A stretch of 64,000 nucleotides of DNA, from contig NZ_JBBWUA010000001.1 in the NCBI RefSeq assembly GCF_038181555.1, forward strand, positions 124,001 through 188,000. Direction: 5' to 3'. The position numbers and the translations under genes were made by a program. The notes beneath the pieces were generated by a model that searched no databases, was not told the origin of the DNA, and saw only the letters and a program-made list of their open reading frames with translations. This document shows positions 1-7,976 of the stretch, in pieces (the stretch's first letter is position 1; the number at the start of each line of letters is the position of its first letter). The DNA comes from Desulfitobacterium sp038181555 (GTDB lineage Bacteria; Bacillota; Desulfitobacteriia; Desulfitobacteriales; Desulfitobacteriaceae).

Positions 1-91
1 TTCCCATTATCGATTCAGTAAGTATAAATTTGAGTATATAAGTTTGAAGGCGCGATAAGAAAGAAGTCCATATCAAATTGTTTGAAGCAAC

Positions 92-100
92 TGTTATAAT
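92..100 (+). promoter_or_regulatory. extended -10 promoter element of the heme sensor kinase gene
   Basis: TGTTATAAT is an extended -10 box (TGn followed by TATAAT) about 36 bp before the TTG start of the kinase. No good -35 is seen, which is common with extended -10 promoters. Sequence match only. Confidence 0.4.
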
Positions 101-135
101 AATAGTATCTGTCGGAATAGCTGGAGGTGGTTGGG

Positions 136-1827
136 TTGAAGTTAAAGGATATCCGCATACGGACCCGATTTATCATACTGCTGGCAGGGATTTTGGCCGT
201 TTCACTACTTATGAATGTTGTATGGATTTTTATTACTCAAGAAAAGCAAGCCGAAAGAGAAATGCAAGAAAAGGCTTATGTCCTATCGCAACAAATGGAT
301 GCTGTATGGGATTTTATGGTGATCAATCAAGATGTAATTAACTATGATGCCGATGGGGACTATAATTTTAAAAAGCTACATTGTTCTTTAGTGGGCAAGA
401 GCATTGGCAAACTGTTTGGTAAAAAAACGGGTTACACTATTCGCTATACGAATTTCCAACCACGCAACAAGGCGGATGTTCCCGATGAATTTGAACTGGA
501 TGCTTTAAATCTTTTTGCCCAAGATAAGTCGACCGCAGAGTTCTATAAGGTGACAGAATATGAGGGGAAAGAGGCATTTCGCTATACCGTACCTATGCGA
601 ATTGAGGAGAACTGTCTAGAATGTCACGGGGAACCAGCTGGTGAGTTTGATATTTTGGGCTATCCTAAAGAAGGTTGGCAGACCGGGGATTTAGCAGGTG
701 CAATGAGCATCGTTATGCCTATCGATATGTATAAGTCAAACATCCAATCGAATGTGGTTAAGCAAGTAGCCTATATTTCGCTGCTTACCTTTCTTCTCGT
801 ATTAATCATCTTCTACGCCATGTCAAAATTGGTTACCAAACCACTAAACCAATTAAAGGGCGCTATGGAACATGTTCGAACGGGTGATCTAAAGGTGGAT
901 TTAGAGGGTATCGAGGCCCAAGGGGAGTTTCGTGATCTTGCCGAGCATTTTGAAGTTATGACTGAAGAGCTTCGAAATTTGTACAGTGGACTTGAAAACA
1001 AGGTTGAGTTGAGAACTCAGGACTTAGCCCGAGCTATGGATGTACTTGAGACCCAACGTATTCAATTAGAGGCCGTGAATCATCGGTTACAGGAGGATAA
1101 TCAGTATAAATCGGATTTCTTGGCGATTATGAGCCATGAGCTGCGGACACCGCTGACCTCGATTATTGCTTTCGCCGAAGTATTGGAAAGAGGTAAAAAC
1201 CCTAAAACAGAAAAAGAAGAGCGGATTGTACAGGAGATAAAAGGAAATAGCCAAGTTCTCTTAGGTATGATTAATAATATTCTTGAGATGGCACGCATCG
1301 AAGCAGGTAGAAAAGAGCTGGTTCTAGAACCCATTGACTTGGTGGACGTAATTAACGCTGTCGAGAGTGTCATTGGGCCCTTAGTGGAGAAAAAGGGTAT
1401 CTCCTTCTCTAGCATCGTCTATCGGGATGTGCCCCTGATCCTGGGTGATCGGGATAGCTTACGCCGGATCGTGGAAAACCTGGTAAGTAATGCGATGAAG
1501 TTTACACCCAATGGCGGTCAGATTAAGGTGTGGGTGTCTTATGATCAAAAGTACCATGAAGTGTTAATCAACGTTCAAGATAACGGCATTGGCATTAGCA
1601 AGGAGGATCAACCCTATATCTTCGAGAAATTTGTACAAAGCGATAGCTCATTACATCGTCAGTATAATGGCAGCGGTTTAGGGCTAGCCCTAACGAAGGA
1701 ATTGACAGAGTTACACGGTGGCTGGATTCAGGTTGAAAGTGAATGCGGCAAAGGAAGCCTGTTTACGGTAGGAATCCCAGTAAACGAGGGAGAGGGAGGG
1801 ACTCTGGATGAAGATTATGTTGGCTGA
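136..1827 (+). CDS. membrane sensor histidine kinase with c-type heme (DUF3365/Tll0287-like) sensor domain
   Basis: Order seen (563 aa): a transmembrane segment near residues 11-28, an extracytoplasmic domain to about 210 with CLECH (Cys160, Cys163, His164, a c-type heme CxxCH site), a second transmembrane segment near 212-234, a HAMP linker, a coiled segment, HisKA with MSHELRTP (His334), and HATPase_c with N, G1 and G2 boxes. The CxxCH inside this domain matches the DUF3365 heme-sensor family, so the signal is probably redox state or a gas ligand (inference). The start is TTG 136, 8 bp after GGAGG; a GTG at 127 overlaps that ribosome site and is less likely. Its end overlaps the response-regulator gene by 20 bp, so the two form a pair. 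Confidence 0.9.
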   Translation: MKLKDIRIRTRFIILLAGILAVSLLMNVVWIFITQEKQAEREMQEKAYVLSQQMDAVWDFMVINQDVINYDADGDYNFKKLHCSLVGKSIGKLFGKKTGYTIRYTNFQPRNKADVPDEFELDALNLFAQDKSTAEFYKVTEYEGKEAFRYTVPMRIEENCLECHGEPAGEFDILGYPKEGWQTGDLAGAMSIVMPIDMYKSNIQSNVVKQVAYISLLTFLLVLIIFYAMSKLVTKPLNQLKGAMEHVRTGDLKVDLEGIEAQGEFRDLAEHFEVMTEELRNLYSGLENKVELRTQDLARAMDVLETQRIQLEAVNHRLQEDNQYKSDFLAIMSHELRTPLTSIIAFAEVLERGKNPKTEKEERIVQEIKGNSQVLLGMINNILEMARIEAGRKELVLEPIDLVDVINAVESVIGPLVEKKGISFSSIVYRDVPLILGDRDSLRRIVENLVSNAMKFTPNGGQIKVWVSYDQKYHEVLINVQDNGIGISKEDQPYIFEKFVQSDSSLHRQYNGSGLGLALTKELTELHGGWIQVESECGKGSLFTVGIPVNEGEGGTLDEDYVG

Positions 1828-2509
1828 TGATGAAGAGAGCATTCGCATTGTGGTAGAGCATATCGTCACAGAAGATGGCTATGATTTTTGTTACGCCTCA
1901 GATGGCCTGGAAGCCTTATCAGTCTACGATGCTAAACAGCCAGATCTCGTAATCCTTGATGTGATGATGCCGAAAATGAATGGCTTTGATGTGTGTGCTG
2001 AGCTTCGCAAGGGAGGTAGCATGGTTCCCATCATTATTCTATCGGCTAAAGGGGATATCGTCGACAAAAGTGTGGGGTTCAAGGCAGGAGCTGATGACTA
2101 TTTGGTCAAGCCCTTTAGTTCCTTAGAGCTCTCTCTGCGTATCGAGGCTCTTTTGCGGCGGCGAGGGCACCAGAGTGGGGCAAGCACAGAGAATAAGCAC
2201 AAAGGAAGATTCAAGTATGGGGAATTGGAGATCTTTTTTCATCGTTATGAAGCTAAACTAAAGGGAAGACGTGTGGAGCTTACACCCAAAGAGTTTAAGA
2301 TCCTTGCGTACATGGCCAACCATCCGGGGGAGGTATTCACTCGGGAACAACTCCAGACCTATATTTGGGGAGAAGACTATGTAGGGGAATTGACAAGTAT
2401 CGCCGTATTCGTCCGCAAGATTCGGGAAAAGATTGAGGAGGAACCTTCCAAACCCAAATACCTTCAGACTGTGTGGGGGATTGGATATAAATTTGGTGAT
2501 AAGGAGTAA
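1808..2509 (+). CDS. OmpR/PhoB-family response regulator
   Basis: 233 aa. The N-terminal receiver domain has the acidic pair D7/D8, phospho-acceptor Asp51 in LDVMMP and the conserved Lys in LVKPF. The C-terminal winged helix (about 135-230) has the ELTPKEFKIL and GIGYKF signatures of the OmpR class. The gene overlaps the preceding kinase by 20 bp, so it is almost certainly translationally coupled and the cognate regulator. The target is likely the respiratory operon to which the adjacent TorD-type chaperone belongs; this is inference from position. Confidence 0.93.
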   Translation: MKIMLADDEESIRIVVEHIVTEDGYDFCYASDGLEALSVYDAKQPDLVILDVMMPKMNGFDVCAELRKGGSMVPIIILSAKGDIVDKSVGFKAGADDYLVKPFSSLELSLRIEALLRRRGHQSGASTENKHKGRFKYGELEIFFHRYEAKLKGRRVELTPKEFKILAYMANHPGEVFTREQLQTYIWGEDYVGELTSIAVFVRKIREKIEEEPSKPKYLQTVWGIGYKFGDKE

Positions 2510-2629
2510 AAGCGGGTCTAAGCCTCAGCAACATGAAGCTATAACATGTAACCTAGGGATTAAGAGCAGTAGTAACAATTAAGGAATAAGACAATAACAA
2601 GACGATCATATGAACAGGCGGTATGAAAA

Positions 2630-3316
2630 ATGAATCAACAAAATGATGCTATTACAATACTTTTAGCCAATCGAAGTTATCTATATAGATTATTGCAACG
2701 GATTTTTGGTGGAGAACCCCAAGCAGAAATACTAAGGGTTGCCACAGACTCACACACCCAAGAGGCCTTACAGCTTTTGCTTCAGGATGATGAGCACCTC
2801 TTCGATAAACACTTTGAAGTTTTGAGTGAAGTTGCTAGAGCAATGGAAATTGATCCTGAGCAAACCATAGACAAGTTGAGAAGTGAATACACTTATTTGT
2901 TCATTGGCCCCAATAGTTTGCCCGCTCCTCCTTGGGAATCCGTCTATCTGACTAAGGAACGAGTCCTCTTTCAAGAATCTACGCTGAATGTTCGTAGGGC
3001 TTATCTGAAGTACAACTTTTTGCCCTCGAATTACCCTCATGAGGCGGATGACCATATCGGTTTAGAAATGGACTTCATGGCTCATTTATCGCAACTAGCC
3101 CAGGAACATTTTGAAAAGCGAAGTATTAAGGATTTCATAACGGTCGTAGAGGATCAAAAGGCCTTTCTACAAGAGCATTTACTATTGTGGATTGGTGACT
3201 TTGCTGAGGACATCCAAAAAAGTAAAACCCACAATTTCTATCCGCCCATGGCTGACTTAACTAAGCAAGTTCTTAAAATCGATGCGCAGCTGTTAGACGA
3301 ACTGCTTGGTCTTTAA
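2630..3316 (+). CDS. TorD/DmsD-family molybdoenzyme maturation chaperone
   Basis: 228 aa, all-helical cytoplasmic protein. It carries the family signatures GPNSLPAPPWESVY (about residues 92-105) and the EADDHIGLEMDFM block (about 138-150). These chaperones bind the Tat leader of molybdopterin oxidoreductases of the DMSO/TMAO reductase family and hold them until cofactor is inserted. No such enzyme lies downstream, so the client is probably to the left of the window or elsewhere. It follows the heme kinase/regulator pair by 120 bp with no clear terminator between, suggesting shared expression. Start ATG 2630 follows an AGGCGG-type ribosome site; an out-of-frame ATG lies 7 bp upstream. Confidence 0.85.
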   Translation: MNQQNDAITILLANRSYLYRLLQRIFGGEPQAEILRVATDSHTQEALQLLLQDDEHLFDKHFEVLSEVARAMEIDPEQTIDKLRSEYTYLFIGPNSLPAPPWESVYLTKERVLFQESTLNVRRAYLKYNFLPSNYPHEADDHIGLEMDFMAHLSQLAQEHFEKRSIKDFITVVEDQKAFLQEHLLLWIGDFAEDIQKSKTHNFYPPMADLTKQVLKIDAQLLDELLGL

Positions 3317-3388
3317 TGCCACCCGCAATGCTGACTGAGGGGAAAGTTTTTGATCGAAAATCATAATAGCAGAATCTGCACAAACACG

Positions 3389-3420
3389 AGGAATCCCCAA
3401 ATATGGGGCTTCCTTTTCTT
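3389..3420 (+). terminator. intrinsic terminator after the TorD-like gene
   Basis: The arms GGAAtCCCC and GGGGcTTCC pair around a short loop, followed by a T-rich run (TTTTCTT). Confidence 0.7.
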
Positions 3421-3474
3421 GTTCTTGGATGACAATTGGGGATAGATCCCATTATTCACCATTATCCACTCGTT

Positions 3475-3493
3475 TGATTATCATTATCATTTA
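3475..3493 (+). promoter_or_regulatory. Fur-box-like operator
   Basis: TGATTATCATTATCATTTA resembles the Fur consensus GATAATGATAATCATTATC, being built from repeated ATTATC/ATTATCAT hexamers. A TATAGTATA -10-like stretch follows directly (about 3492-3500). It lies about 70 bp before the DUF2325 start, a normal place for an iron-responsive repressor site. Sequence match only. Confidence 0.5.
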
Positions 3494-3559
3494 TAGTATA
3501 GTTGAAGAAAGCAAAACGAAAAACTAAGAATATGATATGGCAAAAGGAGTGTGGGTCCC

Positions 3560-3856
3560 ATGTCTATACTACTCATTGGCGGACTTGATCGTATGGAAAA
3601 GGATTACATACATATTGGCTCAAAGCGTGGGCATAATGTAAAAGTCTATACTCAGCTCCCCACACGTTTTGAAAAAGTGATGGGGGCTCCCGATGGAATT
3701 GTCCTCTTTACCGGAACAGTCTCTCATGCCATGGTCAAGGTAGCGGTTAAGATAGCCAAAAACCGGAACATTCCCATTATCCGCAGCCATAGTAGTAGTT
3801 TAAATGCTCTAGAACGGGAGCTCTGTAAATTAGAAGAGAATGCGTTAGTAATTTAA
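3560..3856 (+). CDS. DUF2325 domain protein
   Basis: 98 aa small cytoplasmic protein recognised as the DUF2325 family: an Ile/Val-rich strand followed by LIGGLDRMEKDY, a central GIVLFTGTVSHAMV strand-helix, and IPIIRSHSSS near the C-terminus. The biochemical role of the family is not established. Start ATG 3560 has AAAGGAG 10 bp upstream; the in-frame GTG at 3551 is too close to that site. It lies 18 bp before the DUF3793 gene, and the Fur-like box upstream suggests iron control of both. Confidence 0.75.
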   Translation: MSILLIGGLDRMEKDYIHIGSKRGHNVKVYTQLPTRFEKVMGAPDGIVLFTGTVSHAMVKVAVKIAKNRNIPIIRSHSSSLNALERELCKLEENALVI

Positions 3857-3874
3857 TGGTTTTTTGGAGGTGGT

Positions 3875-4471
3875 ATGATGAGCAAAGCGTATGTTCGGGA
3901 TTTTTTTAGAGCTTTGGATCAACTTGAAGATAGAGAACTTCTTTACTATAAAATCCGATATGATATTGCTCCGACCTTAGCTGGCATCAAGCCCTCCTCA
4001 TTGATGACTTTTTTTAATCATAAACGAGAAATGTTAACCCTTTGGGATTGCTATAAGGAAGAGATCTGCGAGAAGCTTCAGGTTCGCTATTATGAGCTTC
4101 GACGTAAGGACGAACGTTGCATCGTATTATTTTATCGGGATGAGTCCCTAACCGACTGTCTTATGATCTGGAAAAATAAAGCCTTTCTCAAAGAACAAGG
4201 CTATGGTGATTTGCAGCAGATTGAGGATGGGCTATGCTTGTTAAAGAAGCGTTTTGAAGAAAAATGTCCCCACGAATTAGGAATTTTCTTAGGTTACCCT
4301 GTGGAGGATGTTACCGCCTTTATCGAGAGTAATGGAGCACCTTGCCTAGCCTGTAAGTATTGGAAGGTCTATCAGGATGTAGAAAACGCCTTGAAGACCT
4401 TTGAGGCTTATGATATTGAGCGGGAAAAGGTCGTTGAAGCAGTTCTTAGCTTGCAGAGAAAAAGTGCATAG
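3875..4471 (+). CDS. DUF3793 family protein
   Basis: 198 aa, recognised as DUF3793 by APTLAGIKPSSL near the N-terminus, LGIFLGYPVEDV, and CLACKYWKVYQD near residue 160. The C-x2-C-KYW motif could bind metal. The biochemical role of the family is unknown. Members in clostridia are often next to iron-regulated genes, which fits the Fur-like box ahead of this two-gene unit (inference). ATG 3875 and ATG 3878 are both possible; the ribosome site GGAGG at 3866-3870 favours the second slightly. Confidence 0.75.
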   Translation: MMSKAYVRDFFRALDQLEDRELLYYKIRYDIAPTLAGIKPSSLMTFFNHKREMLTLWDCYKEEICEKLQVRYYELRRKDERCIVLFYRDESLTDCLMIWKNKAFLKEQGYGDLQQIEDGLCLLKKRFEEKCPHELGIFLGYPVEDVTAFIESNGAPCLACKYWKVYQDVENALKTFEAYDIEREKVVEAVLSLQRKSA

Positions 4472-4483
4472 AGCAGAGTAATG

Positions 4484-4524
4484 AAAAGCCAACACATCTT
4501 AATTATTGGATGTATTGGCTTTTT
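4484..4524 (+). terminator. intrinsic terminator after the DUF3793 gene
   Basis: AAAAGCCAA-c-ACATC pairs with GATGT-a-TTGGCTTTTT across a loop of about 10 nt, with a T-run at the 3' side. Confidence 0.8.
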
Positions 4525-4631
4525 GCGCAATATCTAGAATTATTCGATGATTGAAGTTGGCCTCCTGTTTTCTACTTTCTAACATTATTTGTTTTATAGC
4601 ATAAGATGCAGAGATGGATGGAGGTGAGCGA

Positions 4632-6200
4632 TTGGATTATGGTAAGATTTTAAATGAATCTATAGATAAAGCGACCCATTATGTATCAGATGGTGTGGAG
4701 CAGATTTTAGCGGACAAACTGGATCAAGACCATGGTGTCTCTCCAAGTCCAGGGGCAACGGCGCTAGCTTCTTTAGCCTTGTTGGCTTTAGGACGAGAAT
4801 TTAAAGGTGCGCAGCAGCGAGGGATTCAGTGGCTGTGGCAGAATAACAGGGGAGGCTGGGGGAAGGTTCCCGGAGGTCAGCCCGATGAAGAAATAACGAA
4901 GATTGCTAGATTAGCACTGCAGGGGAGTCAGGGAGGATGGATGACTAAACTCCAGGTTTTATCCCAGGCTAGGCAGTTCTCACAGATGATTTTAACCTTA
5001 GGACAAAGGGTAGTACCCGGTCTGGAGGGGCCCACACCTGAGGAGATTGTGATTCCCAATATTCTAGAAGAAAAGGTTTTAGCCAAATTGCCCATCTATG
5101 GCCGACCGGTAGTGATAGCAGCTTCACTCCTTGCTACTGAATCCCAGGAGGGATTGATGAGAGGAGTTCGATACCTTCTCAACACCCAAATGCCAGATGG
5201 TTCTTGGTCTGAAGATATTATTGGTACTAGCTTAGCCGCACTAGCTATTATGCGTTTAGGCGGAAATCTAGAACCCTGTCAAAAAGCTGGACGCTGGCTT
5301 TTGAGTAAGCAGTATGTCAACGGAGGATGGCCTGCATTTGATCAACTTAAAAATTGGGCCATGGGCTGGGCAATCGGCATCACTGCGGAAATAGAGGATA
5401 AGTGGGGAGGGAATCCCTGGTTGCAACGAGGTGTGGCTTGGCTTAAGCAGGCTCAGAATGCAGATGGTAGCTATGGCAGCACACCACCCTATACTCATCC
5501 GGATTTAGATGATACGGCAGTAGCCTTAATTGGCCTCCGTCAGGTAGGCGTAGCAAATTCTTTAGGAATTCAGTTGCTTAAAACAATGCAAAATGACGAT
5601 GGAGGCTGGGGTACCTTTCCGAGTTTTCAAGGAATACCACCACAGATCACCTCAAGGTTTCCTGTGTATATTCCAAGCGCCGATGTGACGATCCATGCCT
5701 TAGAAGCCTTATGGCAGCAAACACGATCCCAAGAAGGAGCCATTTACCGAGGGCTTACTTGGTTACTATCCCAGCAGGATGTTTATGGAGCTTTTCCCTC
5801 CTCTTGGTATGAAGGGTCGATCTATAGTACTGCTCAGGCTATCGAACTTTTTAGCAAATGGAAATTTAATTGGCAACAACTCTATCTGACACGAGACATT
5901 ATGGAGGCAAGGCAAAAAGCCATCAACTTTATCATACAATCCCAGGGAGAAGATGGTGGCTGGGGCTCAGCAGCAGAGACGGGGTTGGCCTTGTCAGGCC
6001 TCTTGCGCTATAGTAGAGTAGTTCCCAAGGAGGTCCTTGATAAAGGGATCATCAATCTTACTAATTCACAGAATATCATGGGTTCCTTTACACCTTCATA
6101 TAAGGCGATCTACGCTAAAGGATGGGACTATGAGGAGCCTATTAGCACAGCTCTTACCGCCATTCGTGCCTTAAGCAGATATAATAAATCAAGTGAATGA
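4632..6200 (+). CDS. shc: squalene-hopene cyclase family terpene cyclase (short form)
   Basis: 522 aa from a TTG start at 4632, which has GGAGGTGAG just upstream; an ATG at 4614 would lie before that ribosome site. It has many QW-type repeats (for example QNNDGGWG-, QGEDGGWG- and MPDGSW-like blocks) and the acid motif DLDDTA at residues 291-296, equivalent to the catalytic DxDDTA of class II cyclases, which protonate the terminal double bond of squalene. Usual squalene-hopene cyclases are about 630 aa with the motif near 375, so the N-terminal half is about 80 residues shorter. The product may be hopene or a different polyprenyl cyclisation product. No squalene synthase gene is nearby. It is likely a peripheral membrane enzyme. 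Confidence 0.8.
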   Translation: MDYGKILNESIDKATHYVSDGVEQILADKLDQDHGVSPSPGATALASLALLALGREFKGAQQRGIQWLWQNNRGGWGKVPGGQPDEEITKIARLALQGSQGGWMTKLQVLSQARQFSQMILTLGQRVVPGLEGPTPEEIVIPNILEEKVLAKLPIYGRPVVIAASLLATESQEGLMRGVRYLLNTQMPDGSWSEDIIGTSLAALAIMRLGGNLEPCQKAGRWLLSKQYVNGGWPAFDQLKNWAMGWAIGITAEIEDKWGGNPWLQRGVAWLKQAQNADGSYGSTPPYTHPDLDDTAVALIGLRQVGVANSLGIQLLKTMQNDDGGWGTFPSFQGIPPQITSRFPVYIPSADVTIHALEALWQQTRSQEGAIYRGLTWLLSQQDVYGAFPSSWYEGSIYSTAQAIELFSKWKFNWQQLYLTRDIMEARQKAINFIIQSQGEDGGWGSAAETGLALSGLLRYSRVVPKEVLDKGIINLTNSQNIMGSFTPSYKAIYAKGWDYEEPISTALTAIRALSRYNKSSE

Positions 6201-6229
6201 AAGGGACAGATCCCTTGATTCAATCTACA

Positions 6230-6250
6230 AAGGAGGGCTATGCCCTCCTT
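6230..6250 (+). terminator. hairpin after the cyclase gene
   Basis: The perfect 9-bp arms AAGGAGGGC and GCCCTCCTT have a 3-nt loop. A smaller hairpin AAGGGA/TCCCTT precedes it (about 6202-6217). No T-run follows, so termination is only likely. The rest of the 200-bp gap shows nothing clear. Confidence 0.5.
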
Positions 6251-6398
6251 ACTTGGCGTATAAGGCATTAATTCTGCATCGGCTGCACCAATTATAAATG
6301 AAAAAAGAATGGGGTAAAGATGCTGCCCTTTAAAAAGGATTCTTCTCATGATATAAAGAAAGTAGAAGTTGTAAAGTTAGAGCTGTGAGGCGAGAAGA

Positions 6399-7883
6399 AT
6401 GAAAAGATACATATTAGCTTTGGATGAGGGGACAACCAGTTGTCGGGCGATCCTCTTTGATCAGGAGAGTCATATTGTGGGAGTGGCCCAGAAAGAATTT
6501 ACCCAGATCTATCCTCAACCAGGCTGGGTAGAGCATGACCCTGAAGAAATCTGGAGCACTCAGTATGGTGTCATTGCTGAGCTCTTGGCTCGTTACCAGG
6601 TGAAAATTGAGGAGATTGCAGGAATCGGCATCACCAATCAGCGTGAAACCACGGTGGTGTGGGATAGGCACACAGGCAAACCAATCAGCAACGCTATCGT
6701 TTGGCAGTGTCGAAGGACTGCTCCCCTCTGTGATGAATTGAAGGCTAAGGGATTAGAACCTTTGTTCAAGGAAAAGACTGGCTTAGTTCTGGACGCTTAT
6801 TTCTCGGGAACGAAAATCCGCTGGCTTCTCGATCATGTGCCCGGTGCCCAGGAAAAAGCAGAAAAGGGCGACCTGCTCTTTGGGACCATGGATACTTGGT
6901 TAGTTTGGAATCTAACCAAGGGTCGGATTCATGTTACCGATTATTCCAACGCTTCCCGCACTTTGCTTTATAATATTAAGACTCTGGAGTGGGACCCTGA
7001 GCTGCTTCGCGAGCTTAATATTCCTGCAGTGATGCTTCCCAAGGTCAGGCCCTCAAGTTTCAACTACGGAGAAACGGCACCGAAAGGTTTCTTTGGGTAT
7101 CAAATCCCTATCGCTGGAATTGCCGGGGACCAGCAAGCAGCTTTGTTTGGCCAAGCTTGCTTCGAGCCGGGCATGGCGAAGAACACCTATGGTACAGGCT
7201 GTTTTATGCTGCTGAACACTGGGGAAAAGGTCCGTGAATCTCGACATGGCCTTGTAAGCACCATTGCCTGGGGTATTGAGGATAAGGTTGTCTACGCCCT
7301 AGAAGGAAGTGTTTTTATTGCCGGAGCAGTGATTCAATGGCTACGGGATGAACTAAAGCTCATCGAAACGGCAGCTGATTCCGAATATTTTGCGGCCAAG
7401 GTGGCAGACAACGGTGGCGTCTATGTAGTGCCTGCCTTTACAGGCTTGGGCGCTCCATACTGGGATATGGATGCTCGGGGAGCAATTGTTGGCCTTACCC
7501 GAGGCAGTAATAAGAACCATATTATTCGTGCTGCTTTAGAATCTATGGCCTATCAAACGAAAGATATCTTAGAAGCTATGGAGGCAGATTCCCAGTTACC
7601 CCTTCAACTTCTGAAAGTGGACGGGGGAGCAGTAACCAATAATCTCCTCATGCAGTTCCAGGCGGATCTCCTGGGTGTAGAAGTAGAGCGGCCTCAATGC
7701 ATTGAGACCACAGCTTTAGGGGCTGCCTATCTTGCTGGTCTAGCTACGGGCTTTTGGAGCGATAAAGAGGAATTAAGGGGGAAGGCTAGGATTGACCGTT
7801 CCTTTAAGCCTCAGATGCAGGAGGAGCTGAAGGAAAAGTATTACCAAGGCTGGAAAAAGGCCGTTAGACGAGTCATGGATTAA
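6399..7883 (+). CDS. glpK: glycerol kinase
   Basis: 494 aa, full family length (about 500). FGGY kinase signatures are present: the N-terminal phosphate loop DEGTTSCRAILFD, GITNQRETTVVWD, NAIVWQCRRT, GTMDTWLVWNL, AGIAGDQQAALFGQ and the C-terminal DGGAVTNN ATP-site motif. It phosphorylates glycerol to sn-glycerol 3-phosphate with ATP in the cytoplasm. No glpF or glpD is adjacent, so it stands as a single gene between a hairpin and a terminator. ATG 6399 follows GAGGCGAGAAG. Confidence 0.95.
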   Translation: MKRYILALDEGTTSCRAILFDQESHIVGVAQKEFTQIYPQPGWVEHDPEEIWSTQYGVIAELLARYQVKIEEIAGIGITNQRETTVVWDRHTGKPISNAIVWQCRRTAPLCDELKAKGLEPLFKEKTGLVLDAYFSGTKIRWLLDHVPGAQEKAEKGDLLFGTMDTWLVWNLTKGRIHVTDYSNASRTLLYNIKTLEWDPELLRELNIPAVMLPKVRPSSFNYGETAPKGFFGYQIPIAGIAGDQQAALFGQACFEPGMAKNTYGTGCFMLLNTGEKVRESRHGLVSTIAWGIEDKVVYALEGSVFIAGAVIQWLRDELKLIETAADSEYFAAKVADNGGVYVVPAFTGLGAPYWDMDARGAIVGLTRGSNKNHIIRAALESMAYQTKDILEAMEADSQLPLQLLKVDGGAVTNNLLMQFQADLLGVEVERPQCIETTALGAAYLAGLATGFWSDKEELRGKARIDRSFKPQMQEELKEKYYQGWKKAVRRVMD

Positions 7884-7891
7884 GTAGAACG

Positions 7892-7936
7892 ATAGCCCGC
7901 GGTGTCCTTCATGATGAAGAGACCACTGCGGGCTAT
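7892..7936. terminator. bidirectional terminator between glpK and the efflux operon
   Basis: ATAGCCCGC pairs with GCGGGCTAT around a loop of about 27 nt that has its own partial pairing (TTCATGATGAA). It lies between convergent genes. Confidence 0.7.
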
Positions 7937-7976
7937 TTATATGACGGTGATGATCTTGTAACTCATTCCATCAATC

